DNA of 64,000 nt. Source: Molossus alvarezi (Eukaryota; Chordata; Mammalia; Chiroptera; Molossidae). The notes beneath the pieces were generated by a model, which saw nothing but the letters and a program-made list of their open reading frames with translations, searched no databases and had not been told where the DNA came from. The stretch is from the NCBI GenBank assembly GCA_037176705.1, contig CM073885.1:159764290-159828289 (forward strand), read 5' to 3'. Below are positions 9,376 to 20,865 of the stretch, one piece after another (positions within the stretch are counted from its first letter, which is position 1; the number at the start of each line of letters is the position of its first letter). Both the position numbers and the translations under genes were made by a program.

Positions 9376-11085
9376 TGTATATGCATATATATAAAATAAT
9401 TACTTGGGAAAATCTTAGAGACCTGGAACAAACAACACAGATCATGTACTCTATTCCTGGGACTAAATAACATCTTCTTTATTAAATGAATCTTTACTAT
9501 GTTATCTGAGGAAACTAACATCTTGCAAAACTTCTTGGCATACCTTTTTTATTCACATATTCATGATAAGATTTAAGGTTTGGCTTCAGGTTTTTCTTAC
9601 TGTAGCTGCTTTGAATCAGCAAAGGGATTTAAATAAAAGCAACAGTTGTCACAGTGAGGCTTTTGTTAATCTTGAATTTGAACTAGTTCTAGAATGTGAT
9701 TACATATTTTTATTAAGTGTTTCATCTAAGCTGCTCTAAAGTGTTTATGGTATCTTTTTATTTTTTATTTTTGGAAATTTTACAGAAACTCTTATTCCAA
9801 AGTATTGACTAAATTTGCCTTTCTCCATCTCTTACAACTTGTGCATTGAGGCTGGCTTGATAGAGGGTCCTTGAAGAGCAGTAAATTGTGCAGATGTGCT
9901 CTGGAGGGATGTATTTTCCAAGCCCAGCACTCGTTATGTGCCAGAAGGGGTCACAGGTAGGTTAAGGATGTCAGGACTTCTACTGTATCATCCTGACTTC
10001 GATGCTCATTATCTAATTTTGCAACGGTGTGCTAACTTTTTGTTCATCTCAGAGAAACAACAATTTGTCATAACATTTGAGATGAATGGTTGGCTGTCTC
10101 TGTTCTCTCTGAGAGGTCTATTCTTTGCCAAACTCAAATTTCAGTTATTAGAACACCACTGTGATCCATTGAAAGACCATGAAGTGACATAAGATATCAG
10201 GAGAATCAGCCAACAAAGCGCGACTATGCTGACATTATATTAAGAGCATATCATCTAAATAAAACTCACAGGCTCACATCCTGGGAAACTGCAGGACTCA
10301 TTGCAAGCTAGGTGTGAGAATTCTGTGCAGAAGCAACAGCAACATCTAGGGAATTTCTGACAGGGTCTTTGAAATGAGTTTATGAATTATTTTTGTATCC
10401 TGTTTGTGCTTGTCCTATAATACAAGTGATGCCTGGATTTCTAAACTAATAGCCTGCAAATGAAAGCACTTTGAGTTTTAATCAACTTTTCATGTTGAAC
10501 AAGTTAGTGATGATATCTCTGTAAATCTTTATTATTGTTGATAAATACTAATTTTGTTAATATTACTTATCTAAAAAGCACTTGGAAGTAAATTAGACAA
10601 CAGACATGTATGAAACTGTATATTGAAGGAAAAATGGATATAATTTTTTCAGAAAACGAGATGGAAGAATTTATCCTGTGATAACGACTACCTTTTGTAC
10701 CTTTTGTGAAACATGTTTAATGGAAATTATAATGTAGTTCATAGTGCTACTGTAGTTTGATCAAGTTACAGATAAATATTATAAACAAGTCATTTTCATT
10801 TGATATCACCAAATATGACTTCAGAACTTTTAAAGACCCCAGTCCTGGTTCAGTTATTCAGGCCCAATACACATGGAACTGAGTGTATTTTTAAAATTAA
10901 GCTAATAGACCAATTAATTGTATGAAATAATTGTTTTTTTAAACGAAATTCTACAGTGTGGCCCAATAATATGCCCTTCATTAAGAAAAGTATTCTTTTT
11001 GTAAATAAGCAACATTTGAGGTTATTAATCGCTTCAGAAAGTGGTTTATAATGTTTCCTTAAAATAAGCAGTTCAATCAGCATGT
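9376..11085. other. Intron 1, no repeat recognised
   Basis: AT-rich unique-looking DNA. The frame at 9896-10192 (98 codons) has no recognisable domain and is judged a chance frame. Confidence 0.35.
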
Positions 11086-11087
11086 TT

Positions 11088-11312
11088 AAGACAGTGGCTG
11101 TGAAGGTGGAGGAAGGGCCATGAGCCAAGGAATGCAGGCTGCCTCTAGCAGCTGGAAAAGCAAGGAAACAGCTTCCCCCTGGAGCCTCCAGAAGGAATGC
11201 TGACTGCCGACATTTTCACTGTTAGCCTGAGTATGCTGATTTTGGGCTTCTGACCACGGTCCACTGAATTGTGGTAATTTGTTAGAGTAGCCATAGGAAA
11301 CTAATACAGACC
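11088..11312 (+). mobile_element. MLT1-like LTR 3' part
   Basis: Contains the run of motifs typical of mammalian MaLR (MLT1) LTRs: 'ccatgagccaaggaatgc', 'ctggagcctccagaaggaa', and the end 'gtggtaatttgttagagtagc...gaaactaatacag'. It is an old, truncated copy. Confidence 0.65.
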
Positions 11313-12411
11313 CTCATCCTCAAGAATTATGAGAAGAGCTGTACCTGTATAGTCAGGGTAATGGTAGAGCACAGGCTGCTTCTTGGGACCATGCCACTGA
11401 AGGTAACAGTTGGAGAAATGCATGAAGTTTTTGCATCTGTTTAACAAAATTCTGCCAAATTGGAGCCCTGTTGGGGATCCTTAAGGATTGCCTGAGGACC
11501 CTTACTACAGTCACCAAACTGACTAATTTTTCTCTGATGAGATCAGTGGGATGTGACTTCTGTTTGTAATCTAGGTGCATGTGTCCTTTGTGTTTTTTCC
11601 AGAGCTGGATTACTCACACCTGAAGGGAGAACATGTAGCTCCCAAACTTCTGCCGAAAGCCATTTTTAGTAATCTTGCTTCTTTTAAGCTTTGCTCTGAT
11701 TTTTTGTTGAAACATGTCTGTTGGTAATAAATGAGGTAAAAAGAAAGTTGTGATTAATGTCACCTTGGGCCCCCAATGCCTTCATATAATGAAGTGATAG
11801 GGTCCCCCCCGCGAACATGGAATGGCCTCGCAGGTGTTGTCTCAAAGGCTCAGCACAGTCCTTCTGATATTTCTCTGCCTCTCTTAGGCAGATGAGTCTC
11901 ATGAGCTCTGGGCCTGGACCACCTGAACAATTGAAGACACCCTTGTGCAGGCAGAGGGCAGAGGCAGTGTGGGAACACCTGGATTATCCTCGACAATACA
12001 CCTGTTAGGGAATACAGGAAGCATGAAACTACCTGTTTTGTGAATTTTTCATCTCAACCAGAAGCAAAGTTCAGTGTAGTTCAGAGAAGGAAGGCATGTG
12101 GCATTTGGGCAGGTCCCAGAACAGCAGCTGAAGGGGTCACTGGCAATTTAGTGTGGGATTTAAACCTTATGGGCTGGGAGAAGGAGAAGGATAAGGATAA
12201 GGATAATGAAGTGTCCTGGCTTGGGTCTCTTCCCAAGGAAATGAACTCAAGAATGGAAAGAAGTTTGAACCTTGTCAATTGTAGGGCTTTGGCCAAGAGG
12301 TAAATAAATAATGGAGAAAAGGAAGGAATCACTCATTTAAGGCTGAAGACCTTACTAGTTGTCAAGGTATCATACTCATCTTCCCAGCATATCTCAAACA
12401 TTCATTCATTC
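11313..12411. other. Intron 1, no repeat recognised
   Basis: Nothing recognised except a short purine-rich tandem (aggata-type units) at 12185-12207. Confidence 0.35.
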
Positions 12412-12425
12412 AATTCTCTTCATTC

Positions 12426-12470
12426 CCCCCGTGGTTGGTCGTGCGGGTGGCAGCCACTCGATGTGTCCCC
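12426..12470 (+). mobile_element. 45-bp internal Ves SINE fragment
   Basis: The core 'gtggttggtcgtgcgggtgg' continuing to 'atgtgtcccc' is the middle of a Ves SINE, lacking both tRNA head and tail. It is flanked by a perfect 14-bp repeat AATTCTCTTCATTC (12412-12425 and 12471-12484). Confidence 0.75.
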
Positions 12471-12484
12471 AATTCTCTTCATTC

Positions 12485-13215
12485 TCACTTGTATCACGCA
12501 TGCCTTAGTCCTCAAGGGGTTCTTGCTGAAGGCAGCAGGTCTTTCTCTCTGTTTTAGTCTGTTCTTTCAACCCAACATCTCTTCCATAATCTCCCTCTTC
12601 CAACACCACTTTAGTCATCTTTCTTTCCTGCAGAAAAACATTTAATATTTGCATGTTGCCCAGAGTAATCTTCCTGCATTTTCTCCCATGCCTGTTCCAA
12701 CTTGATCTCCTATTCTCCACCAGTTTAAGTTGTCTTCTCCAGCTGGAATGTACTACTCATCATCCCCTGAGTGACTGTTGTACATCCTCTCTTCTCTTCA
12801 TCTACAGCTGTGTTCTCTTCTCTGCGTTTGAAATCCTTAATATTGAGTATCTGCTGTGTGAAAACAGTATGCTAATTACTAGACCAAAATGGGTGATATG
12901 GAGGGGGACTATATTTTTATAAAAGCTTGATTATTTAGAAGTCTTTACCCTATGATATTTTACAATCCAGTTGGAAAAGAAATGGAAAAATAAATTAATA
13001 AAGTAAGAAGGACATCACTAAGATACTTTTAATGTAATTAGGCAAGAGTTTCCTGAGTAAGATCAAACCAACCAACACTTGGATGACTAAATGTCCAGCT
13101 ATTAGGTGTCTGTGATGTTTATTCTGCATATTCCAAGAATTTATCTATAGTGAGACATAGGACGTTTTATTTCCTAGAGTATAAGTATTCAGCACATCAC
13201 TGAGTCCTCCTAAAA
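12485..13215. other. Intron 1, no repeat recognised
   Basis: Pyrimidine-rich first half, AT-rich second half. No gene or repeat family recognised. Confidence 0.35.
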
Positions 13216-13230
13216 ATTGTAAGAAAACTC

Positions 13231-13480
13231 CTTTTTTTTTTATCCTCACCCGAGGACATTTTTCCATTTTTTGTACAGATAGAGTGGGAGGGAGAGAGAG
13301 GAAGAGACAGAGAGAGAGAAACATCGATGTGAAAGGGACACATCGAGTGGCTGCCACCGCACGACCAACCAGGGCTGGGGGCAAACTACAACCGAAGTAC
13401 GTGCCCTTAGCGGGAACCGAACCCAGGTCTCTCCGGACCGCAGGCCGATGCTCTAACCACTGAGCCAAACCAGCCAGGGC
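13231..13480 (-). mobile_element. Ves SINE
   Basis: Full length. Head at 13480, 'cctcgggtgaggata' tail at the low end. Duplication AGAAAACTCCTTTT at 13222-13235 and 13481-13494, exact. Confidence 0.92.
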
Positions 13481-13652
13481 AGAAAACTCCTTTTAGTGAT
13501 CAAATATTTAAGCAGTGATCGCATAGATGGGAAGATATTGGTTCTGTAGTGATTTCCATTGTCAGTTGATGCTCTGAGTAAAATAAGTACTGAAACAATT
13601 GCATAAAACTCATGTTACTTAAATTGTGTGGGGAGAGAAGATGATCAGATAT

Positions 13653-13814
13653 GGCCCTGGCCAGGTAGCTCAGTTGGTTGGAGCATCATCCTGTACACCA
13701 GAAAGGTCACAGGTTCAGTTCCCAGTCAGGGCGTGTACAGGAGGCAACCAATCGATATTTCTCTCTCACTCTCTTCCTTCCTTTCTCTAAACATATCCTC
13801 AGGTGAGGATTTAA
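13653..13814 (+). mobile_element. Bat tRNA-derived SINE, older subtype
   Basis: Head gccctggccaggtagctcag with an isoleucine-tRNA-like 'ttggttggagcatcatcc'. Ends 'ctcaggtgaggattt'. Duplication AGATGATCAGATATG against AGATAATCAAATATG (right copy from about 13817). Confidence 0.8.
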
Positions 13815-14152
13815 AAAAGATAATCAAATATGACTTTAATATGTTCATCGAGTATTTCACATTCTTAATTTTATACAAAACATATTCAAATATTTTTCTA
13901 GTAAATGGCATAGGAAAAGCTGGCTTAGGAAAAGAAAGCTTGGAAGTTAGTATTAAGCTTATAAAGATTGGTTTGTCTTGTTGTTTTGTTTTACACTGTA
14001 CCCCACAGGGATAGAGAAGCTCGAGTTTATGAGGAAAGACAACTATTTCCAAGTCAGATGAACATTTTATTTGCTTGAACTTACTTTTTGAACTCAGAAT
14101 TTGAGTATAAAAAGTACTGAATTCATATAGAGATTTAAAATTTGACAGAGTT

Positions 14153-14404
14153 GCCCTGGCCGGTTTGGCTCAGCGGTTAGAGCATCGGCCTGCGGTCCGG
14201 AGAGACCCGGGTTCGGTTCCCGCTAAGGGCACGTACCTTGGTTGCAGTTTGTCCCCAGCCCTGGTTGGTCGTGTAGGTGGCAGCCACTCGATGTGTCCCT
14301 TTCACATCGATGTTTCTCTCTCTCCCTCTCTCTCCCTCCCACTCTGTCTGAACAAAGAATGGAAAAATGTCCTCGGGTGAGGATAAAAAAAAAATAAAAT
14401 AAAT
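14153..14404 (+). mobile_element. Ves SINE
   Basis: Full length from gccctggccggtttggctca to 'cctcgggtgaggata' and an A-rich tail. Duplication AAAATTTGACAGAGTTG is present at both edges (about 14137-14153 and 14405-14421) and looks exact. Confidence 0.93.
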
Positions 14405-14826
14405 AAAATTTGACAGAGTTGAACTAAAGTCCCTAAACACTGATTAAAGCAATCCTCAGTCAGTAAGGTGAGTCAGATTACTAAGACTTCTGATTTCAAA
14501 ACAGCAGTTGGTAGCAGAATCTCAATGGGTGAGGTTCACTCTCTTCCTCTTTACACTGGGGAGATTAGTGTTGTTGTGGTTTGGTTCCTTTGTACCACAG
14601 TTACAGCTTAGAGCTCTCCTCTTGGAGAGAAGGTCTACACAAGAGCATTTTCTAGTGGAAATTTAACAGATAATTAAAGCACATGTAACTTGGGTCTTAA
14701 ATATTTTATTAATATTTTATGTGTTTCTTAATTGTTTTATTATTATCAGACTAATAATATATGGTTTATTATTAATAGTATTTTATTCATGATTTGGATG
14801 AGTATGTTTCTGGGAAATTGATTATC
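14405..14826. other. Intron 1, no repeat recognised
   Basis: AT-rich after 14690 with several TTATTAT motifs. Nothing else recognised. Confidence 0.35.
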
Positions 14827-15056
14827 CTTTTTTTTTCTTTTTAAATATTTTTTCTTTATTGATTTTTAGAGAGAGAGGAAGGAAGAGGGAGAGAGAGATA
14901 GAAACATCGATGAGAGAGAACATCAGCTGGCCGCCTCCTGCCTGCCCCCTACTGAGGATTTGGCCCACAACCTGGGCATGTGCCCTGACCAGGAATCGAA
15001 CCAGTAACCTCTTGGTGCATGGGTCGATGCTGAACCACTGAGCCACACCGGCCAGG
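14827..15056 (-). mobile_element. Ves SINE, 'ccggcc' subtype
   Basis: Head ccggtgtggctcagtgg reading from 15054. 3' end 'aaaatcaataaag' at about 14860. The short duplication TGATTAT lies on both sides. Confidence 0.88.
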
Positions 15057-15098
15057 CTGATTATATTTTCTTAATGAATTAAAGGTGAAAGGGGTGTT

Positions 15099-15485
15099 TT
15101 AGTCCATTCAGGCTGCTATAACAGAAACTATAGACTGGGTGGCTTGTAATCGACAAAAGTTTTTTTCTCACAGTTTTGAAGGCTCGGGAGTCCAAGATCA
15201 AGGCACTGGCAGATTTGGTGTCTGGTCAGGGTGTTTACTAGCCACCCTGTTGACATGTTCTCACATAGTAAGAGGGGCGAGGGAGCTCCCTGTGGTGTCC
15301 TCGTATGAGATCACTAATTCAATTCACGTGGTCTCCACCCTCATGACATGATCACCCGGTAAGGCAGCACTTTCAAATACAAATATAATAATAGTAAGGA
15401 TTAGGTTTCTTTTTTTTTTTTTTTATCCTCACCCGAGGATGTATTTCCCATTTTTTGTTCAGATAGAGTGGGAGGGGGAGAGAGG

Positions 15486-15527
<42 letters not shown>

Positions 15528-15745
15528 CATCAGTGTGAAAGGGACACATCGAGTGGCTGCCACTCACACGACCCAACCAGGGCTGGGGACAAACTGCAAC
15601 TGAGGTATGTGCCCTTTGCGGGAACCAAACCCAGGTCTCTCTGGACCGCAGGCCAACTCTCTAACCACTGAACAAAACCGGCCAGGGCAGGATTAGGTTT
15701 CAATGTAGAAATTTCGGGGGACACAAGCATTCGGACTGTTGCAAA
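15099..15745 (-). mobile_element. MLT1-like LTR, split by a SINE
   Basis: The two parts (15099-15409 and 15689-15745) join into one antisense MaLR-type LTR: 'ttagtccattcaggctgctataac', 'ctcacagttttgaaggctcg', 'tccaccctcatgacatgatcacc', 'aggattaggtttcaatg', 'gggggacacaagcattcgg'. It is interrupted by the SINE at 15410-15688. Confidence 0.7.
15410..15688 (-). mobile_element. Ves SINE nested in LTR
   Basis: Full length with an expanded GA tract (about 15477-15525). Duplication AGGATTAGGTTTC at 15397-15409 (its first base reading through from 'gtaagg') and 15689-15701, exact, and made of LTR sequence. Confidence 0.92.
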
Positions 15746-16430
15746 ATTTAGGTTAAAAAAACAACTGTGGGCTGTAGGTTTGGGTTAAAGTTAACAAAAC
15801 TGCAGAACAGGAAGGAAGAAAACCTTTTAAAAGACAGATCTTGTAGGTGACTACAAGATTAGTTAAGTAAAGAGTGAGTAGCAAGTGTGACTTGACTACC
15901 AGAACTGCCAGGTGACCTTGGGCTGTCCTTTCTGAAGGCCTGGTTTCTAGAGAGCAGATTAGGGACAGTCCTGTTGTGTTGTGTGCTGGTGGGACCAGGC
16001 CTGAAGGATTGTATTTGATCCTAGATGCCAGACTTAAGATTGATTGACCCTCCACGGCGCGTTGAGAGGAGAGCTTGAAATCAGGTTGCTTGCTTTGTAT
16101 GCCGTCATTATCCATATCAGATAATTAGCCATCCATGACATCAGTAAGTGCTGGGCCAGGCCTGCAGGCCCCTATGGTCACACATCCCTTGACAGATGCT
16201 TCTCTTCATCGGTCATTTCAGGCTCAGCCCTAGAAGAGCTGAACTAAGTTCATTAGTTGGAGGAACTTCGGGCATGTTGTTGCTATTGTTGTTGTTAAAA
16301 GCAAGGCAGATAAATAGGTAACTTCAAAGTCTTATTTATGAAAGATGATTCATCCCAAAGAATGTGTGGTCTAGACCAAAAAAGATACAGGGAGACCATT
16401 TAGAGTGCCTCAAGTATAAAGGACTATTGT
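15746..16430. other. Intron 1, no repeat recognised
   Basis: Nothing recognised. Confidence 0.35.
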
Positions 16431-16434
16431 GTTA

Positions 16435-17015
16435 GTTCTCTATCGCTGCCTTCACCGATTGTCTGGAAGATAGCAGTTTGGAGAAGCATCCGTTACTACC
16501 CCACGGTTCCCATGGATGAGAGGTTTAAGCACAGCCTGGCTCAGGTCAGTCTTGGCTTAGGGTTTCACAAGGCCAGACTCAAAGCGTTAGCAGGCCCTTG
16601 CTCCTTTTCGAAGGGTCTGGGAAGAAGTTGCTTCCAAACTCATTCAAGTTGTCAGAATTCAGTTCCTTGCAGATAGTAGGCTGAGGCTTCTGTTTCTTTG
16701 CTGCTGTCAGTGGGAGCCTTTCGTCACTCCTGAAGGCCACCTGTATTCTTCCTGCTTTGCCCCTTTGCCAAGACAGCAGCATCCCTCAAGTTCTCACATG
16801 TCTCGGATACCTCATCTGCCTTGTCTCTCTGACCACAACCAGAGGAGGTTCTCTGCGTTTAAGGGCTCAGTTGATTAGATTGGGCCTTCTGGATAATTCA
16901 GGAAAATCTCCCTCTCTTAGCTAACCTCTGCAGTCCCTTTTGCCATTTACTATATTGGCAGGTTCCAGAGGTGAGGGCATGGATGTCTTCAGGGGACTTG
17001 TTCTGCCATAATGTA
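16435..17015 (-). mobile_element. MLT1-like LTR fragment
   Basis: Antisense motifs of a MaLR LTR: 'gtgttagttctctatcgctg', 'aagggctcagttgattagat', 'aattcaggaaaatctccctc' and 'ggttccagaggtgagggcat'. Diverged and ancient. Confidence 0.55.
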
Positions 17016-17343
17016 GACAGTGGGTTTGTCTGGCTCCAGTGGGTAGAGAGGTGGGCAAGGCAGATCTCTCGCCGCAGGGGAGGTTGAGGAGAACAGGGAA
17101 GTGAACTGCAGAGGGTCCTTCAGTGAGGCTTGAGAAGGGTTTGGACCAGTGACTTTGGTGTCCTTTCCTGCCCTGAGACTAGATGGTAAATTCCATGGAC
17201 TAAGTTCTAAATTCTATGGACTAGGGTGGCTTATTTGACACCAAATACTGTATGTAAAGTGGTCCTGAGTTTTTGTATTTTGACCCTGAAAAACCTGGAA
17301 GTAAGGTTTATTTCGATAACTAACATACTACATCTTTTTAAAA

Positions 17344-18287
17344 ACTCATCTTCATTGTTGAATGTATTACAGATGTTCCCCCTTTTTTCCCCATTGACCC
17401 CCCCCCACCTCCCCAATCCCGACTCCTTCCTTCCTTCCCCACACTATTGTCGGTGTCCATTGGTCATGCATATATGCACAGAAGTTCTTTGGTTTATCTC
17501 ATCCCGCCTTCCCTCCCTCCTTCCCTTTGAGGTTCATCAGTCTAACAACCAATTTGTACTTCTTAATTCCTTCATCTTTTTTACCCACCCCCCAAGCCCC
17601 CGCCCACCTGGCAAGCAACAAAAAAATTATCTGTATTGATGAGTCTGTTTCTGTTCTGCTTGCTTATTTTGTTTGTAGATTCAACTGTTGATAGATATGT
17701 ATTAATTGCCATTTTATTGTTCCTATTTTTGTTCTTCACCTTCAAGAAGACCCTTGAACATTTCATATAATACTGGTTTGGTGGTGATAAACTCCTTTAG
17801 CTTTTTCTTGCCTGGGAAACTCTTTATATGTCCATCGATTCTAAATGATAGCTTTGTAGGATAAAGTAATCTTGGTTGGAGGTCATTGCTTTTCATCACT
17901 TTGACTATCTTTTGCCACTCCTTTCTGGGTTGCAAAGTTTCTTTTGAGAAATCAACTGACAGTCTTATGGGAGCTCCTTTGTAGGTAATGAACTGCTTTT
18001 CTCCTGCTGCTTTTAAGATTCTCTCTGTATTTAACCTTTGGCATTTTGATGATGATGATGTGTCTTCTTGTGGACCTCTTTGGGTTCATCTTGTTTGGGA
18101 CTCTCTGAGCTTCCTGGACTTGTATGTCTGTTTCCTTCACCAAGTTAGGGAATTTTTCTGTCATTATTGTTTCAAATAGGTTTTCAATTTCTTGTTTCTC
18201 GTCTCCTTCTGGCACCCCTATGATTCAAACATTGGCACACTTGAAGTTGCCCCAAAGGCTCCTTACACTATCCTCATGTTTTTGGAT
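17344..18287 (-). mobile_element. HAL1-like half-LINE, 5'-truncated
   Basis: Read on the minus strand, ORF1-like coding sequence of an L1 (about 18287 to 17740) runs directly into an L1-type 3' UTR without any ORF2. Two frames recover ORF1 parts: 18215-17952, including ENLFETIMTEKFPNLVKET, and 17935-17723, including PRLLYPTKLSFRIDGHIKSF and EFITTKPVLYEMFKGLL, which are the RNA-binding and C-terminal parts of ORF1p. Frameshifts separate them, so it is dead. ORF1 followed at once by 3' UTR is the hallmark of HAL1 elements, which depend on L1 enzymes. Target duplication TCTTTTTAAAA at 17333-17343 and 18288-18298. Confidence 0.8.
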
Positions 18288-18404
18288 TCTTTTTAAAATT
18301 CTTTGAATGGTAAATATTTAGTTATCTCTGCTATCCTTCGTGTTAAGTCAGTGTAACTAATAGTGAAGGCACTCTCAGCTTCATTCACCTAGACATGAAG
18401 GAAT

Positions 18405-18640
18405 AATAATGATTAGCTAACATGTATCGGGTGCTTATTGCATGCCAGGCATGATGCTAAGTACCTGAATGGATTACCTTATGTAATCTTCACATCAGTC
18501 CTGATGTGTAAATATCAGTCTCACATTATAAAAGAAAAATTTGAGGCACAGAGAAGTTACACCACTTTCCCAAAGCGACACAGTAAATGGTGAGTCCACC
18601 TTGTGACACTAATCAGGCTGAACTGCACCCTCAGAATAGG
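18405..18640 (+). repeat. MIR SINE
   Basis: Shows the MIR order of motifs: 'attagctaacatgtatcggg', 'gcttattgcatgccaggcat', 'ttgaggcacagagaagttac' and 'cccaaagcgacacagtaaat'. Near full-length core, old. Confidence 0.75.
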
Positions 18641-19505
18641 TAGTTTTTATGATTTGGAGAGTTAAATGATTGTTTTACACAATTTTAATCATCTTGGAAT
18701 TATCCCAATATAAAAAAGGGGCCTGGTCATTTTTTGTACAAAAAGACAAAAGTATCCCCTTGTGTAGTCCCTGTTTGCCTTTGAACATAGAAAGCAACCT
18801 TGAACAGTTATTTACTGAGCAGCTCCGAAGAGCAAAGCTCTGTACTTGGTGCTGTGTGGGATTCAGATGTGCTAAAGCGATAAGAAGCTCACACAAGTAA
18901 CTGATGAGCTCTTGAGGGAAGTCCCGTCCAACAGGGTGGGGTTTGGGGTTACACCCAGCTGGGAGTAGGGGAATCTTCTGGGTTGTGTTTCAAGTCTCTT
19001 AGGCTTTGGCAAACTGTTTATATAACAAGAGAAACTTGTAAGAACCCATCATTTGGAGAGTTGGGCTAGGGAAGGATGTGATTATGGGTAAAACAGTCCT
19101 TCAGGTGTGTTTGAAGTTGTACAGCGTAATGAGATGTCCTTGTTCTCCTTTGGCATCAAGTGAGGGCTTTATTGACTGTGAAGTAAGTGTGAAATGCACC
19201 TACATGTATTTATTGGGTATTTGAACTTACTTGTAAAACTTTAATCTTTTTTACTAAAAAAAAAAAGAAAAAAAAAGCTGCTTAGTTCCTCTTCGCTTAT
19301 GAAGTGATTCTGAAAATAAATCTTTAAATTATGTTATTATAGGACTATAACAGATTATTTTAAACTTATTTTGTGAAAATGTTCCACCATACCAAAGGAA
19401 AGAATTTTACAGTGATACCCATATTCATCACACTCACCACTTCTGTTGTACAACTCACATTTTATTTAGTTGCTTCATTTCTTATCTATAATTTATTAAT
19501 TATTA
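18641..19505. other. Intron 1, no repeat recognised
   Basis: An A-rich patch lies at 19255-19276. Nothing else recognised. Confidence 0.35.
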
Positions 19506-19510
19506 TTATT

Positions 19511-19769
19511 ATTTTTTTTTATCCTCACCCGAGGACACCTTTTTGCATTTATCTTCAGACAGAGTGGGAAGGAGAGAGGGGGGAAGAGGGAGAGAGAAAC
19601 ATCAATGTATCGATGTAACAGAGACACATCAACTGGTTGCCACCCACAAGACCCCAACCACGATCAGGGACAAACTGCAACTGAGGTACGTGCCCTTAGC
19701 AGGAACCGAACCCGGATCTCTCCGGTCTGTGAGCTGATGCTCTAACCCCTGAGCAAAATTGGCCAGGGC
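19511..19769 (-). mobile_element. Ves SINE
   Basis: Full length, head at 19769, tail 'cctcgggtgaggataaaa' at the low end. The flanks share a short TTAATTA. Confidence 0.88.
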
Positions 19770-19889
19770 TGTTAATTACTTTATCTATTCACTAATCCAC
19801 CTTATTTGTTGATGCATTTTAAAGTATGTCTCAGATGTCAGTGGTCTTTTCTCCAAATACTGCAGCATGCATGTCATTCATTAGTTTTA

Positions 19890-20865
19890 AAGGTATTAAT
19901 TTATTATTTTTTTCTCATGGAAATTTACATACAAGGAAATATACAAATCTTGTGTTGACATATATATAATATGTGCAGTCTTAAATCTCATAATTACCAC
20001 CCTTCCAGAAAGTTCCCTCCTGCCCTTTCTCAGTAAATCTCTGCCTTATCCCTTTAAGGAAACCACTGTTCAGATTTTTTCCACCATAGATTACTTTTTT
20101 TCTGTTTCTAGAACTTCATATACATGGAAACATATGTATGGCTTTTCTTAGTCACCATGTTTTTTGAGGTTCATCCATTTCTTGCTTTTATCAGTAGATT
20201 GTTTCTTCTTATTGATGAATAGCATTCTTCTGTGTGACTGTTCTACAGTTTGTTCATCTATTCTATTGATAGACACAAGTTTTTCTGGTTTTTGGCTATT
20301 GTAAATATAGCTGATATGAAAATATTTATACAGTTTTTCTGTGGACATTTGTTGTCATTGCTCTTGGGAAAATGCCAAGGAGAGGATTTTCTGGGTTATA
20401 AGGTGTGTGAGTGTTTAGTTCCATAAGAAGCTGCTAGACCTTTTTCCAAATTGGTTATATATTTTTTTCATACAAACACACAAATATGTGAGAATTTTTA
20501 TTGTTCCACATTCTCATCAACATTTGGTGATGTTAATCTTTTTTTTTTTTTTTTTTAATTTTTTTAATCCTCACCTGAGGACACTTTTTCATTGGTTTTG
20601 AGAGAGAATGGAAGGGAGAGAGTGAAGGAGAGCTAGCGAGAAACATCAATGTGAGAGAGACATATCAATTGGCTGCCTACCACATGACCCCAACTGGACC
20701 AGGGATTGAACCCGAAATCCAGGTACATGCCCTTGAACGGGAATCGAACCCATAACCCTTCCATCCTCGGGCCAATGCTCTAACACTTGAGCCAAACTGG
20801 CCAGGGTGGTGATATTAATCTTTTTATCTGCCATTTTGGTGGGAAGATAGATAGACAGACAATAT
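19890..20865 (-). mobile_element. Old L1M fragment, antisense
   Basis: Antisense L1 ORF2-end motifs ('cttattgatgaatagcattc', 'tgtttgttcatctattc'-like, 'ggctattgtaaatat', 'gagaggattttctgggttat') and an upstream 3'-UTR-like stretch. Interrupted by the SINE at 20541-20806. Much more diverged than the L1 at 55465-56962. Confidence 0.6.
20541..20806 (-). mobile_element. Ves SINE nested in old L1
   Basis: Head at 20806, tail with a long T run. Duplication TGGTGATGTTAATCTTTT (from 20525) against TGGTGATATTAATCTTTT (from 20807), one mismatch. Confidence 0.9.

Noticed and set aside
9896..10192. 98-codon frame in intron 1
   Set aside because: No domain, no splice context and no recognisable homology.
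14153..14230. tRNA-like sequences at SINE heads throughout
   Set aside because: They belong to SINE bodies with duplications and tails, so they are not tRNA genes.
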